64,000 bases of DNA from Vibrio chagasii (GCF_024347355.1 NZ_AP025466.1:1240001-1304000); one strand, 5' to 3'; positions 35,036 to 44,668 are shown, counted from the first letter of the stretch. A program made the numbers and translations. The notes: generated from the letters alone by a model not told the origin.

Positions 35036-37576
35036 TTAGTTAGCACAGTTTGCTGGGCCAACTTCTTTCCATACACCCCATTCACCTGAGTTAACTGGGT
35101 CATCACCTTTGGTCCACCATTTCGCTTCCCAAACCTTACCAGCTTGAGTCACTTGGTCGCCGCCAGTGTAGACTGCACTTGAATCCCAAGCGTTAGTACA
35201 TGTACCGCCGTCTGTGGTTTTCTTAAGTACTTTCACTGATGCAGCTGCGACTGATGAATCTGTACCGTCACTCACGGTCACAGAGAAGTTCAGAATAGTG
35301 TCTTGCGTGTATTCTGCTGCAACAAAGCTTACTGAAGCGCCTTGTACTGTTGCATCGATACCTGCAGGTACGTCCCATGTGAAGGTTAGTGTGTCTTGAT
35401 CGACATCGCTAGACGCAGATGCATCCACGACCACAACGTCACCCGCATTGACTTCAGCCGGAGCCGTAACCACTGCAACTGGTGCTGTGTTAACTGGACC
35501 TGTATCTTTTGGATTGACCGTTACAACAACCGTGTCCGTTGACGTTGCGCCTTCGTTGTCCGTTACCGTTAGGCTGAAGGTCAGTGTTTCTTGCTGAACG
35601 ACTTCAACAACATCGAAGCTTGCAACCACGGCATTCGCGTTAGCCAGTGTTACTGCTATACCGCCCACTTGAGACCAAGCGTAACTAGCAATTGTGCCAT
35701 CACTGTCTTTTGAAGCGCTGCCATCTAGAGAAACAGAAGCAGGGCCTTCAACAGATTGGTCTGCACCTGCTGATGCGGTTGGTTTCTTGTTCACAGGTTC
35801 TGTAGTGCCACCTGCTAAACCCTCGTGCATTGCATTCAGGATATCGCCGTTATCCGCATCAATTTCCCAAGAGAACAGACCCGCAAGACCAAGGCTACGC
35901 ACGTACGCACCTTTTGCTTTAACCGAGCGGTCGTCATCAAACGTGATCAACTGACCTGAAGTACGGTTCCAAACGTATGGCGCTTCTGCCATTTCGTCGT
36001 AGCCATATTCGAAGCCATTAATGCCTTGGTTGTTGGCGCCAAGCATGTTCGCTTTAATGCCTTTGTAGTCGATAACGCCATCTTCCCATACACCTTGTGC
36101 AGTGCTGCCTTTCAGTTTGCCATTACCGACACCTGTCATAGGGTCGCTTGGGTCAGAGAGTGTTGATGGTAGTACGCCTTCCCAACCACGACCGTACATT
36201 GCTGTACCTACGACAAGCTTGTTAGCTGGAACACCTTGCTGAAGCAATAATTGGATACCGTTGTCAGTGGTGTAAGCAGGGCCTGTGTATGGTTTGCCAT
36301 TTTCATCAATGCCAGAGCCATCACACTGACCAGGACGCATGAAGTTACCGCAATTTAATGCTGTCTGGTGACCTAACACGTTGTTCCAACCGCCATAGAA
36401 GTCGTAAGTCATCGCAAAGATGTAGTCCATGTACTGGATCGCATCACCGTAATCCACATCCTCAATTTTGTCGTGACCAACACCGATCGCTGATGTGAGT
36501 TCGTAAGTACGACCATTTTCTGCTTCTAACTCATCAAGCATTGCGCGCAGTTCTGCCATCAGTGCGATATAAGCAGGGCCATCATTTACTGGGTCACCAA
36601 GTTCTGGCGCAGCACCGCCGCCGCCTGGGAATTCCCAATCGATATCTACGCCGTCATAGAATTTCCATGTATTTAGGAACTTCTTGACCGATGCTACGAA
36701 GGTGTCACGGTTGGCTTTGGTGGTGAAATCGAAGAATGGGTCTGACAGGGTCCAACCGCCAATTGAAGGGATGATTTTCAGATCAGGATTACGCTGCTTG
36801 AGCGCCATCATCATTGCATAGTTGCCCTTGATTGGTGAGCTGTATTCGTGACCTGCTTGAGGGAAACTTTTCTGGAAAGCTGCCCATGGGTCATGAATTA
36901 CCACTTCGTAATCGTTGACGCCCTGACATGCCGTCATGAGTGCGTTGTAGCTGTTACCGCCAACCGATTTCACTGATTCGTTAGGACCACAAATTGGGAT
37001 GAAGCCATAAAGGATATGGGTCAAGTTATCAGCGGGTAGGTTGTCGACGGTGTAATCACGGCCATAGATACCCCATTCAACAAAGTAAGTACCCACTACT
37101 GTGTTTGGGTCTGTATTGTATGACTTGTTGTTTGGATCAATGTTCATTGCTAGTGGTGCTAAGTGTGCACCATCCGTATCGGCGATAGTGATCTTAGCGG
37201 GTGCACTCTTGCTACAACCCGTTTCGTCACACGCTTCGATCTCCATATCAAACAAGCCACCCTGACCGTATTCGAATGAAGCTGTAGTTTGGCTGCCAGT
37301 GATTGGACCGGTCGCAACTTTAACGCCATCAAAGTAGATGTTGTACGTGTTTCCTGACGTTCCGCTCCACTGGTTAAACTTAACGTCGACCTTTGCTTTG
37401 TCTTGATACTTAACCATCTGGTTGTAGCCAGAAGTGGTTTCCATCGCGAGTTCAATTTTAGAAAACTGTAGGTTGTTGGAACCGTACATGTCGATGCTAG
37501 GTGCTGTTGGAGCAGCTAATGCTGTACCAGATAGCGCTAGAGCAATGCTCGCAGCACAGGTATTAAAACGAATCAT
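35036..37576 (-). CDS. chiA: Secreted family-18 chitinase, Vibrio ChiA type
   Basis: 846 residues. Signal peptide 1-21; ChiN domain about 22-135 (Ser-rich, EACDETGC disulfide); GH18 barrel about 158-590 with SIGGW and the catalytic DGVDIDWEF, where Glu315 sits at the same number as in the well-studied V. harveyi enzyme; two PKD-like beta domains about 600-690 and 697-785 (GSASKDSDGTIASYAW; DASASSDVDQDTLTFTW); C-terminal chitin-binding CBM5/12 about 797-846 (AWDSSAVYTGGDQVTQAGKVWEAKWWT). It degrades chitin outside the cell to oligomers. Single gene. Confidence 0.95.
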   Translation of the reverse strand: MIRFNTCAASIALALSGTALAAPTAPSIDMYGSNNLQFSKIELAMETTSGYNQMVKYQDKAKVDVKFNQWSGTSGNTYNIYFDGVKVATGPITGSQTTASFEYGQGGLFDMEIEACDETGCSKSAPAKITIADTDGAHLAPLAMNIDPNNKSYNTDPNTVVGTYFVEWGIYGRDYTVDNLPADNLTHILYGFIPICGPNESVKSVGGNSYNALMTACQGVNDYEVVIHDPWAAFQKSFPQAGHEYSSPIKGNYAMMMALKQRNPDLKIIPSIGGWTLSDPFFDFTTKANRDTFVASVKKFLNTWKFYDGVDIDWEFPGGGGAAPELGDPVNDGPAYIALMAELRAMLDELEAENGRTYELTSAIGVGHDKIEDVDYGDAIQYMDYIFAMTYDFYGGWNNVLGHQTALNCGNFMRPGQCDGSGIDENGKPYTGPAYTTDNGIQLLLQQGVPANKLVVGTAMYGRGWEGVLPSTLSDPSDPMTGVGNGKLKGSTAQGVWEDGVIDYKGIKANMLGANNQGINGFEYGYDEMAEAPYVWNRTSGQLITFDDDRSVKAKGAYVRSLGLAGLFSWEIDADNGDILNAMHEGLAGGTTEPVNKKPTASAGADQSVEGPASVSLDGSASKDSDGTIASYAWSQVGGIAVTLANANAVVASFDVVEVVQQETLTFSLTVTDNEGATSTDTVVVTVNPKDTGPVNTAPVAVVTAPAEVNAGDVVVVDASASSDVDQDTLTFTWDVPAGIDATVQGASVSFVAAEYTQDTILNFSVTVSDGTDSSVAAASVKVLKKTTDGGTCTNAWDSSAVYTGGDQVTQAGKVWEAKWWTKGDDPVNSGEWGVWKEVGPANCAN

Positions 37577-37958
37577 ACTATTTCTCTCATTCCTTGAAGG
37601 TTACGAGAACCAAATGGCCTCATAAGTTGCTCCGATCACTTTTGAAGGAGCTTCCCAGTCAGTATTCGAGAGAGTTTTAATTTCATAACTGAAAATAAAT
37701 CTGTTTTCGATGGACAACTAAAAAATTGTATCTTGTTACAAATTTGTTGCTTAGTGAGTGAGAGGTCGAGTCCATGTTTTATAAAATGAAATGTCACCTA
37801 GCATGAAAATCTCATATGTGAAATTGTACGACATGAAGATATGTAAAAATGCGACTAGCTGCATGAAAATATCGTGACGTTGAAGCAAGATCTCGAATTA
37901 GTGGCGAGTAGATGGGAAGCTTAAAGAGTGTTGACGGAGTAATTGGGGCTACTGAAGG
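37577..37958. other. Upstream region of chiA
   Basis: About 380 bp between the chiA start and the DUF2850 stop. AT-rich, presumably with the chiA promoter. No operator could be assigned with confidence and no gene was seen. Confidence 0.4.
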
Positions 37959-38423
37959 CTATCTTTTGAATTGCTCGGCCAATGAGGCGCGTCTTTGTTG
38001 CATGACACTGTGACTTTCAGCGGTAGCAGTATGTTCAAAACCTTCTTTGATAAATTGCTGGGCGGGTGTGCTTGGCTCCAGTCGCTTTAGGCGAGGTGAG
38101 TCGTAGGTGCCACTGATGGTGTAAACCCTTGGACCTGAACCTGTATTTATCGTGACGATTTTACCGTCAAACTCAAACGAGGTGGTGATAAGGCGATGAT
38201 TGATCATTACCCCTTTTTCAGAAAGGGTCAGGATGTCGGTATTGTATGGCGGAGCACCAATCTCAATCCAATTACCGTGAACGTTACTTGGGCTGACAGA
38301 CTTTTGGTGGGCTTGATAAGCAAAATAACCAGCGGTGACGGCAATCATAAAACCAGCTAATAGAAAGCCGTAGAGTAGTGAGTTGGCAAATAGATCTCTG
38401 CTTTTAGTGGGCTTTTTTGCCAT
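37959..38423 (-). CDS. DUF2850 membrane-anchored protein
   Basis: 154 residues. One membrane helix near the N-terminus (about 14-36), then a periplasmic beta-rich domain with NVHGNWIEIGAPPYNTDILTLSEKGVMINHRLITTSFEFDGKIV, the DUF2850 pattern found mainly in Vibrio. Function unknown. The domain looks like a small beta-barrel (copper- or lipid-type fold cannot be decided). Single gene, divergent from ppnP. Confidence 0.82.
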   Translation of the reverse strand: MAKKPTKSRDLFANSLLYGFLLAGFMIAVTAGYFAYQAHQKSVSPSNVHGNWIEIGAPPYNTDILTLSEKGVMINHRLITTSFEFDGKIVTINTGSGPRVYTISGTYDSPRLKRLEPSTPAQQFIKEGFEHTATAESHSVMQQRRASLAEQFKR

Positions 38424-38731
38424 TATCTCTTCATTTTTTTGCTTGTACCGTCTTTGAGTCTATAAATTAAAATCTTTGTTTGCAAAGATCGTTAGAAGAG
38501 TTAGAAGCAAGATCCAATGTTACGATAAATAGACTTGCTTTGATGTTTCTTTGAGTATTACCACCAATATTTATGTCATCAATGCAAGTTGCTGTCAGTA
38601 AATCTTAAGTTATGCGTATTTATTTCTTGTAGGAAAGTCGCGAATTGGTTAAAACAATTATCACCTAAGTCTACAGGTAGGCTTATTCGTTGAGCCCAAT
38701 AACTGCAATTTTAAGATAACAAGGAAGTACA
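38424..38731. other. Intergenic region between DUF2850 gene and ppnP
   Basis: Divergent promoters expected. Rich in T runs; no gene or known RNA was recognised. Confidence 0.4.
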
Positions 38732-39013
38732 ATGATTAAAGAAAACACATACTTTGAAGGTGGCGTTAAATCGTTAGCGTTTAATCAATCTGGCGCTGAT
38801 GTGAGTGTTGGTGTGATGGCGGCTGGCGAATATACCTTCGGTACGGCGGCTCCAGAAAAGATGACGGTTGTAAAAGGCGCACTAACGGTAAAACGTGTTG
38901 GTGATGAAGACTGGACTACATACCAATCTGGTGAGTCTTTTGACGTTGCAGGCGATTCATCTTTTGACCTACAAGTAAAAGAAGCAACGGCTTACCTATG
39001 TGAGTACCTTTAG
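38732..39013 (+). CDS. ppnP: Pyrimidine/purine nucleoside phosphorylase PpnP
   Basis: 93 residues, a single cupin: YFEGGVKSLAFNQSGADVSVGVMAAGEYTFGTAAPEKMTVVKGALTV, ending in ATAYLCEYL. This is E. coli PpnP (YaiE) in length and sequence. It phosphorolyses a broad range of nucleosides to base and ribose-1-phosphate. Good AAGGAAG ribosome site. Single gene. Confidence 0.95.
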   Translation: MIKENTYFEGGVKSLAFNQSGADVSVGVMAAGEYTFGTAAPEKMTVVKGALTVKRVGDEDWTTYQSGESFDVAGDSSFDLQVKEATAYLCEYL

Positions 39014-39047
39014 GGTGAAGTGAGTTAGCTTCTTTCCAATAAGAAAA

Positions 39048-39070
39048 AACCACGCTCTAAGAGCGTGGTT
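39048..39070 (-). terminator. Hairpin between ppnP and pirin gene
   Basis: AACCACGCTC/GAGCGTGGTT with loop TAA. The T tract (TTTTTTC) lies on the minus strand, so it mainly terminates the pirin transcript, about 110 bp after its stop. Confidence 0.8.
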
Positions 39071-39180
39071 AAATAAGTGATAATAACCGGCAGTGGATAG
39101 TGTCACTTGTTTTACAGTCATCAAATCGACGACCAAATTCGTTGTTATCTTCTCAATCCCTCGAAAGTCCAAACCACACA

Positions 39181-40044
39181 CTAATAAGTTTCAAACACGC
39201 CGCTGTTATAGTCTTGAATGGTTTGTTCAATCTCTTCCATAGAGTTCATGACAAATGGACCATAATGTACAACCGGTTCATCGATTGGCTCTCCGATAAA
39301 GATAAGTGCACCGGAATCCTCTTGGCTTTCTAAAGGCAGTACTTCAGCGCTTGTTAGGAACGCCAGTTGACCTTGGCTTATGATCTTGTCACCAATTTTA
39401 AGGCTGCCCTTGTACACATAAATCATGGCATTGTGACTAGCGTTAGTGCTTAGCGAGATTTGTTGCCCAATGCTCGCTCGCCAATCTGAAACACTCAGTG
39501 GCACGCCCGTTTGTTGTAGTGGTCCTTGTATTTTTAAAGTGTCAGCTGCAGGATTCAGTAATTCAAATCCTCCGGCAATAACTCTTAGTAAACCACTCTG
39601 CTCACTTTGGTGTTCAGTAATAGTCTCGCTTTGGAAGTCATGGTATTGCGCTGGCTTCATTTTGTCTTTGGCAGGTTGATTGATCCAAATCTGAAAACCA
39701 TGAAGTGCACCTTCCTCCATCATCGGCATTTCACTGTGAATAACGCCACGACCTGCAGCCATCCATTGAGCCCCACCACTACGAAGCTCTCCAACATTGC
39801 CCATGTGGTCCTTATGTTGAAAGTGACCTTGCAGCATATAGGTGAGTGTCTCTATCCCACGGTGAGGATGGGGAGGGAAGCCGCCAACATAGTCTTTGCT
39901 CTCATCTGATTTGAGCTCATCAATCATCAAAAATGGAGAGAAGCGTTTGTTATTAAAACCAGCAACTCTTTGGATTTTAACCCCATGGCCATCGGACGTG
40001 GCGTGGGCTGAGATTACATGTTCTACGGTTCTTACATTCGACAT
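39181..40044 (-). CDS. Pirin family protein
   Basis: 287 residues. Bicupin fold with the pirin metal motif FPPHPHRGIETLTYMLQGHFQHKDHMGNVGEL and GAQWMAAGRGVIHSEMP (His and Glu ligands). Some bacterial pirins act as quercetinases, others bind metabolic enzymes; which applies here cannot be told from the sequence. Cytoplasmic. Single gene, divergent from a small plus-strand gene. Confidence 0.92.
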   Translation of the reverse strand: MSNVRTVEHVISAHATSDGHGVKIQRVAGFNNKRFSPFLMIDELKSDESKDYVGGFPPHPHRGIETLTYMLQGHFQHKDHMGNVGELRSGGAQWMAAGRGVIHSEMPMMEEGALHGFQIWINQPAKDKMKPAQYHDFQSETITEHQSEQSGLLRVIAGGFELLNPAADTLKIQGPLQQTGVPLSVSDWRASIGQQISLSTNASHNAMIYVYKGSLKIGDKIISQGQLAFLTSAEVLPLESQEDSGALIFIGEPIDEPVVHYGPFVMNSMEEIEQTIQDYNSGVFETY

Positions 40045-40201
40045 ATTGAAACCCTCATAAGCTTGAATAGGGTTAGTGTATGGAATTTAATTTATAAAGA
40101 AGATGGTGCTGCGTTGAGTGACTTATTCGAAAATTTTGAACAGGTAACAATATGAAATTAAGTCTATACTCAATATAGGGTAGACCGCCAAGGAGGCCGC
40201 T

Positions 40202-40483
40202 ATGGCAGTACAACAAAAACATGGCGAAAGGCACGGTCGAATGGGCTTTGAAAATGACTTTACGACAGAGCAAGGTCAACGTTTTACTGAGGTTGCGAAT
40301 AACGCGGTGAAACGTCGTATCAAAAAGCGCGAAGTTGAAGCGCCTTTCGTGCATTCAGCAAAGGAATCCGCGCTTAAAACCGTCACCAGATCTAAATGGG
40401 AAAACCGAAGCCGAGTTCGACAAGTGGTTTGGATTATTGTTATTGGCCTTGTCAGCTTATGGGCCATGTATATGGCTGGCTAA
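40202..40483 (+). CDS. Small C-tail-anchored membrane protein, unknown function
   Basis: 93 residues with a strong AAGGAGG ribosome site. The N-terminal two thirds are charged and basic (GQRFTEVANNAVKRRIKKREVEAPF; KSKWENRSRVRQ-like RSKWENRSRVRQ). A single membrane helix (VWIIVIGLVSLWAMYMAG) forms the C-terminus, so it should sit in the inner membrane with a cytoplasmic basic domain. No family recognised. Confidence 0.75.
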   Translation: MAVQQKHGERHGRMGFENDFTTEQGQRFTEVANNAVKRRIKKREVEAPFVHSAKESALKTVTRSKWENRSRVRQVVWIIVIGLVSLWAMYMAG

Positions 40484-40485
40484 CG

Positions 40486-41703
40486 CTAGCGAGTTTTTAG
40501 TAACGTTACATTGTTCCCTTCTACTTTAGTTTGTATATCCTCTTCACGTTCAGTGGAGTCGGCTTCTGAATGGATGCTGTCCATCGGACACTCTTCTATT
40601 AGGGTAGAAACAGGGTTGTCGTGATAATAAGCGTATCGGTTCTTGCCTGAATGCTTGGCAACATACATGGCTTTATCCGCACATCTCGTTAACTCATGTA
40701 AGTCTTGTGCGTCTTGTGGATACAAAGACACACCAACACTGAGCGTTAGTTCTTTTATTCTTTCATTTGTTTGGCAGCCGCTTTCGAATAAACCACAGAT
40801 TCGGTCTAGAATTCCGTCGAGGTCTTTTCGGGTCGGGATATCGTAGAGCATTAATACAAACTCATCGCCTGCAAAACGCGCAATCGAATAGTCGTATTCG
40901 TGACTTTTTCGATCTCGAGTTCGAATATTGTTGCTCAAGCGATTCGCAAAGTGCTGCAGCACACTGTCGCCAACATCGTGTCCATAGCTGTCATTGATGC
41001 CTTTAAAATCATCGATATCTAAAAAAACCAATGCAGTAAGTGATCGCTCACTATCAACGGTTGTGAGTTTTTCAATAGCCCAACGTTCAAAGCTCCATCG
41101 ATTTGCTAGCCCTGTGAGTTGGTCTCGGTAAGCTAAGTCTTCGATCCCTTCTTTATACAAGCGCTGTATATAACTTACTGCTTTGGTGTAGTAGTAAGCC
41201 GAGGTATGGCACACCAAGCTCATGGTAAACAAGCTAAGAATAAAGCGATGTGTGCTGTTAAAAGGTAGAGAAAAATTGCTAGGTAATGCAGTGATCAGCG
41301 TACTTATGAATAGACAAAAAGAGGTGCTTAGGATGACACCAATTCTGAAGTCGTTGATGAAAATAACGGCTGCCAAAATTGGATAGAGCCAAAGTATGCG
41401 GTCGGGAATGGCATAGCTGTATAAAAATAGGATGACGCCTTGCACAAGCAGTACACAGCTGAGAATTAACTCTGAGTACTCAGGGTTGTAGACTTTTCTT
41501 ACATATATCGCGTTGGCGATAGCGATAAAAGCGAAGCACAGTTCAAACATGGACAGCGTGTAGTGTTGCCCCTGAAAGTAAGCCCATGTGTAAAAGATAA
41601 AGAGCGCGGCAGCAGTCAGTGAAAAGGAGTAGACGATTTTTTGTTTTCGTGTAGAGCGGATATCCGCCATCTCTTCAAGGTGCCTTCCTACAAGCCTGCT
41701 CAT
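40486..41703 (-). CDS. Membrane-bound diguanylate cyclase (GGDEF)
   Basis: 405 residues. About six to seven membrane spans in the first 190 residues, then a GGDEF domain (about 200-360): YRDQLTGLANRWSFERWAIEKL, FLDIDDFKGINDSYGHDVGDSVLQHFANRL, and the active site AGDEF, which is catalytically competent. The usual product-inhibition motif RxxD is altered: the stretch before it reads RDRKSHEYDYSIARF with a short insertion. It makes cyclic di-GMP. Convergent with the small gene at 40202, two bases apart. Confidence 0.92.
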   Translation of the reverse strand: MSRLVGRHLEEMADIRSTRKQKIVYSFSLTAAALFIFYTWAYFQGQHYTLSMFELCFAFIAIANAIYVRKVYNPEYSELILSCVLLVQGVILFLYSYAIPDRILWLYPILAAVIFINDFRIGVILSTSFCLFISTLITALPSNFSLPFNSTHRFILSLFTMSLVCHTSAYYYTKAVSYIQRLYKEGIEDLAYRDQLTGLANRWSFERWAIEKLTTVDSERSLTALVFLDIDDFKGINDSYGHDVGDSVLQHFANRLSNNIRTRDRKSHEYDYSIARFAGDEFVLMLYDIPTRKDLDGILDRICGLFESGCQTNERIKELTLSVGVSLYPQDAQDLHELTRCADKAMYVAKHSGKNRYAYYHDNPVSTLIEECPMDSIHSEADSTEREEDIQTKVEGNNVTLLKTR

Positions 41704-41951
41704 GTGATTTGTGCCACTAATTTTGATAATGGTATTAATACTAGATTAAATAGTGGGCTACGCAGAGCCTTAGCTGACCATTTAATGTGACTATTATCAA
41801 GATTTCATATGAAAGGTTGATTAACGCATTCTAAATGGTGATGGATATCACTAATGGTGCGGCTCGCCAAAAGCAAGTGGACGATATGTGCTTGCTTTCC
41901 AATGATTTACTCCACATAGTTCTTCTACTACTGATTATTAAGGGATCAATT

Positions 41952-42290
41952 ATGTTAATCACGTTCAGTTGTAAAGCGCACGCAAGTGTCACGATGTTTG
42001 GTGAAGTAGGCCTCCAGTTTATTAAAATGCTCGGACATAGTGGCACTATCCCGGGAGCGATTGATGCTTCAGAGGTTCCCCAAGCATTGAATAACCTGCG
42101 CATTGCAATCGCTGCGGAGCAAAATCAAGCTGTAGAGCAAAACGATACGGATGACGACAATGAAGATGAAGTTATTGAAGCGCCAGTAAACATTGGCAGC
42201 CGAGCATTTCCGTTGGTAGAACTATTAAAAGCAGCCATTAAAGAAGAGTGTGAAGTGATGTGGGAAGATGGTAGCGGTAAGCATTTGTAG
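41952..42290 (+). CDS. DUF1840 family protein
   Basis: 112 residues from the ATG at 41952; the longer frame from 41835 adds 39 residues unlike the family. Begins MLITFSCKAHASVTMFGEVGLQFIKMLGHSGTIPGAI, which is the DUF1840 start, followed by an acidic linker (EQNDTDDDNEDE) and a C-terminal helix with FPLVELLKAAIKEECEVMWEDG. Cytoplasmic, function unknown. Confidence 0.85.
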   Translation: MLITFSCKAHASVTMFGEVGLQFIKMLGHSGTIPGAIDASEVPQALNNLRIAIAAEQNQAVEQNDTDDDNEDEVIEAPVNIGSRAFPLVELLKAAIKEECEVMWEDGSGKHL

Positions 42291-42358
42291 AGGTATTTGC
42301 TCCAAATCCTGTGATTGAGTTTTTGTGTCGAGAGCAAAGTATGGTTTGCAAAAAAGAA

Positions 42359-42381
42359 CAAGCCAATAAGATATTGGCTTG
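42359..42381 (+). terminator. Hairpin downstream of the DUF1840 gene
   Basis: CAAGCCAATA, loop AGA, TATTGGCTTG; followed by a weak T tract. Confidence 0.65.
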
Positions 42382-42433
42382 TTTATATTACTCATCGATT
42401 ACTGAATAGAAGGTAAATACTAAAATACAGTGG

Positions 42434-42628
42434 CTATGGTGTTAGCATGTTATTCAGAATGAACTGTTTCGTCGCTTCGCCAAAAACATAAGCCTCGCTA
42501 CCGGTTTCTGAAATTCCTTTGTAAGTAATACGCACAAAACCATCTATGGCAGAAAGGTAAGCTGAGTTATCTTGCTTCTGGTAGTTTGACCATGTGGCTT
42601 GTGAGTGGAGTGATTCAGGAATCGTCAC
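42434..42628 (-). pseudogene. C-terminal gene fragment next to the IS256-family element
   Basis: About 64 codons (TIPESLHSQATWSNYQKQDN, ending EATKQFILNNMLTP) that stay open backward through the element's end (TGSQ before the GTG), so this is the 3' end of a gene whose beginning was lost or displaced by the element. It could be the tail of the truncated gene at 43902-44345, but the two pieces cannot be matched, since no family is recognised and there is no target duplication. Confidence 0.5.
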
Positions 42629-42632
42629 CTGA

Positions 42633-43939
42633 GACCCTGTAAATAATTCTGTGTAACTGCTCTTGGTTACAAGTATTCAGTTAATCGATCTTCGAACATA
42701 ATCATAAAACGGTTTAGCGCTTGCTTCCAGTGATGAATTGGCATTGTCCACCTCTTGGAAGCATCCATAATCGCCAGGTACACCACCTTTTTGGCGGATT
42801 CATCTGTCGGGAACAGCTTACGTTTCTTGGTCGCTTTCCTGATGACGCTATTTAGTGATTCTATCGCATTGGTCGTGTAGATAGCTCTGCGGATATCTTG
42901 AGGATAGCTGAACAGAGTGTTGAGGTTATCCCAATGAGCCGTCCACGAGCGGCTGATTTGAGGGTACTTTTCATCCCATTTATCACCAAAGTGCTCTAGC
43001 GCCAACAGAGCTTCATCTTCAGTCGTAGCTTGATAGATTTCCTTTAAGTCTGCGGTAATAGTCTTGTAATCTTTCCACGGAACGTATTTCATTGAGTTTC
43101 GTACCATGTGTACGATACAGAGCTGGATTTGAGTTTTTGGATAAACGGCATTGATGGCATCAGGAAAGCCCTTGAGGCCATCAACACAAGCGATGAGGAT
43201 ATCATTTACACCACGATTTTGAAGTTCGGTAAGTACACTGAGCCAGAACTTCGCCCCTTCAGTTTCGGACATCCACATCCCAAGAAGTTCTTTCTGACCT
43301 TCCATATTGACACCGAGAGCAAGGTAAATGGCTTTGTTGATGACTTGCTTATTTTGGCGCACCTTCACAACAATGCAGTCTAGGTAAACGACGGGATAAA
43401 CCGAATCAAGAGGGCGGGCTTGCCACTCAACAACTTGTTCTAAAACAGCATCAGTGACTTTAGATATTAGACTGGCGGAGATATCAGCATTGTACATTTC
43501 TTTGAAGGTTGCGACGATTTCTCGGGTAGTCATTCCTTTGGCATACAAGCTTAAGATCTTGTCGTCCATCGATTGGAATCGAGTTTGATGCTTACGAACG
43601 AGCTTGGGTTCAAAGGACGCGTCACTGTCACGAGGGATTTCTAGTTGGATCTCACCATCGTCAGTAATTAGGCGTTTAGATGAGTAGCCATTTCGACTGT
43701 TACTATCGTTGGTCGGTGAGTGTTTTTCGTAGCCAAGGTGATCATCAAGTTCAGCATTTAAAGCTGTCTCAACCGTCACCTTGGTTAACATTTTCCTGAA
43801 GTCATCAAGATCTGAAGGAGTCTTAATTGACTTAGCGGCTTCGCGAGCGAAGGCTTCTAAAGCTTTCTTATCCATATTGCTTATCCTTAGCCATGACTGG
43901 CTTAATTATAAGCAGATACACAATTTAAATTACAGGCTC
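42633..43939 (-). mobile_element. IS256 family insertion sequence
   Basis: 1307 bp. Inverted ends: GACCCTGTAAATAATTCTGT on the left and GAGCCTGTAATTTAAATTGT read inward on the right (about 21 of 28 positions agree, including CTGTAA and TGTGTA-CTGCT). It carries one intact transposase gene. The flanks (…TCACCTGA and GATTTTCC…) do not form the 8-9 bp duplication normal for the family, so a rearrangement followed insertion. Confidence 0.9.
42667..43875 (-). CDS. IS256 family transposase
   Basis: 402 residues, the usual length. Conserved parts: LNAELDDHLGYEKH with NSRNGYSSKRL, the first Asp in VVYLDCIVVKVR, the second in IACVDGLKGFPDAI, and the Glu in YTTNAIESLNSVIRKATKKRKLFPTDESAKKVVYLA. The DDE triad is complete and the frame uninterrupted, so the enzyme is probably active. 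Confidence 0.96.
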   Translation of the reverse strand: MDKKALEAFAREAAKSIKTPSDLDDFRKMLTKVTVETALNAELDDHLGYEKHSPTNDSNSRNGYSSKRLITDDGEIQLEIPRDSDASFEPKLVRKHQTRFQSMDDKILSLYAKGMTTREIVATFKEMYNADISASLISKVTDAVLEQVVEWQARPLDSVYPVVYLDCIVVKVRQNKQVINKAIYLALGVNMEGQKELLGMWMSETEGAKFWLSVLTELQNRGVNDILIACVDGLKGFPDAINAVYPKTQIQLCIVHMVRNSMKYVPWKDYKTITADLKEIYQATTEDEALLALEHFGDKWDEKYPQISRSWTAHWDNLNTLFSYPQDIRRAIYTTNAIESLNSVIRKATKKRKLFPTDESAKKVVYLAIMDASKRWTMPIHHWKQALNRFMIMFEDRLTEYL

Positions 43940-44345
43940 GATTTTCCGACAACGAAACATTCGATTTCATTGTGTTAATAAACTGCTCCAGCGCTTCAGA
44001 TTGGATACCTACGCCAATAATGGATTGTCGACCAGCTAGAGTAACGTTTAAAAATTCGGCGGCTTCCATCCGCTTACCACTATCGGTAAAGATAGCCTTA
44101 ACACGTTTGCTATCGGCAAAAAAACCTTGCAGCAACACTGCATTGTGAAACTTATTTAGGCTTTCGCGCGCTATGAGCAAATGGTTTTTCTCTGAACCAA
44201 CCCCCATCTGTTCTTTGTTGACGATAAGAAAACCTTTACTTCGTACAAGCGGGTAAACAAGATCTTTAAATGATTTGTGCTCAGACAGTTCTACAGAAAA
44301 CAACGCTCTTATTGCGTCAGGAGGTGACAATCCATCATATTTCAC
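43902..44345 (-). pseudogene. Unknown protein truncated by the IS256-family element
   Basis: The native gene reads from 44345 to 43940 (about 135 residues) and then passes into the element, which supplies 11 foreign residues (ACNLNCVSAYN) and a stop. The native part is soluble and helical-beta mixed (FKDLVYPLVRSKGFLIVNKEQ; ESLNKFHNAVLLQGFFADSKRVKAIF; FLNVTLAGRQSIIGVGIQSEALEQFI). It overlaps the Rap1a/Tai-like gene by 11 bp, so it was the third gene of that operon. Family not recognised. Confidence 0.7.
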
Positions 44346-44667
44346 AAGACAACCTTAACAGCTTCTTTTCAGATGGCGGATTTTCCTCAAGAGCGTATTT
44401 CGCAATAAATTCCGCTCGCTTAAACCAATCAGATCGACAGTAATACCCACTTTTTGCGTACTGCTCTATCACACCCAAACAGTAACCTGCCCTTAAGCTT
44501 TCGGATAACGAAGTAGTTTGGGCAGCCAACAGGTGCTTTTCATTTTTGGACGCGTATATGTTAATTAACTCATTACAACTATCTGTCAATGAGAGATATT
44601 TAGCTGAAGTACTTGCTGGTACTAGCAAAAGACCAATAGCAATGATAAAGGTATTTTTACGTAGCAT
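44335..44667 (-). CDS. Exported Rap1a/Tai-like protein
   Basis: 110 residues from the ATG at 44667; a longer frame exists but lacks a signal at its start. Signal peptide to about residue 21 (LLLVPASTSA). The mature part fits the Rap1a/Tai pattern of periplasmic immunity proteins: SCNELINIY, RAGYCLGVIEQYA, YYCRSDWFKRAEFIAKYALEENPPS, ending in LLRLSCEI. Tai-type proteins protect against type VI amidase toxins; this role is only inferred, since no toxin gene is adjacent. It is separated by one base from the upstream membrane protein gene and overlaps the downstream gene. Confidence 0.65.
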   Translation of the reverse strand: MLRKNTFIIAIGLLLVPASTSAKYLSLTDSCNELINIYASKNEKHLLAAQTTSLSESLRAGYCLGVIEQYAKSGYYCRSDWFKRAEFIAKYALEENPPSEKKLLRLSCEI

Positions 44668-44668
44668 T

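Noticed and set aside
42620..43955. Simple IS256-family insertion into one gene
   Set aside because: No 8-9 bp duplication at any plausible boundary and the two flanking fragments cannot be shown to belong together.
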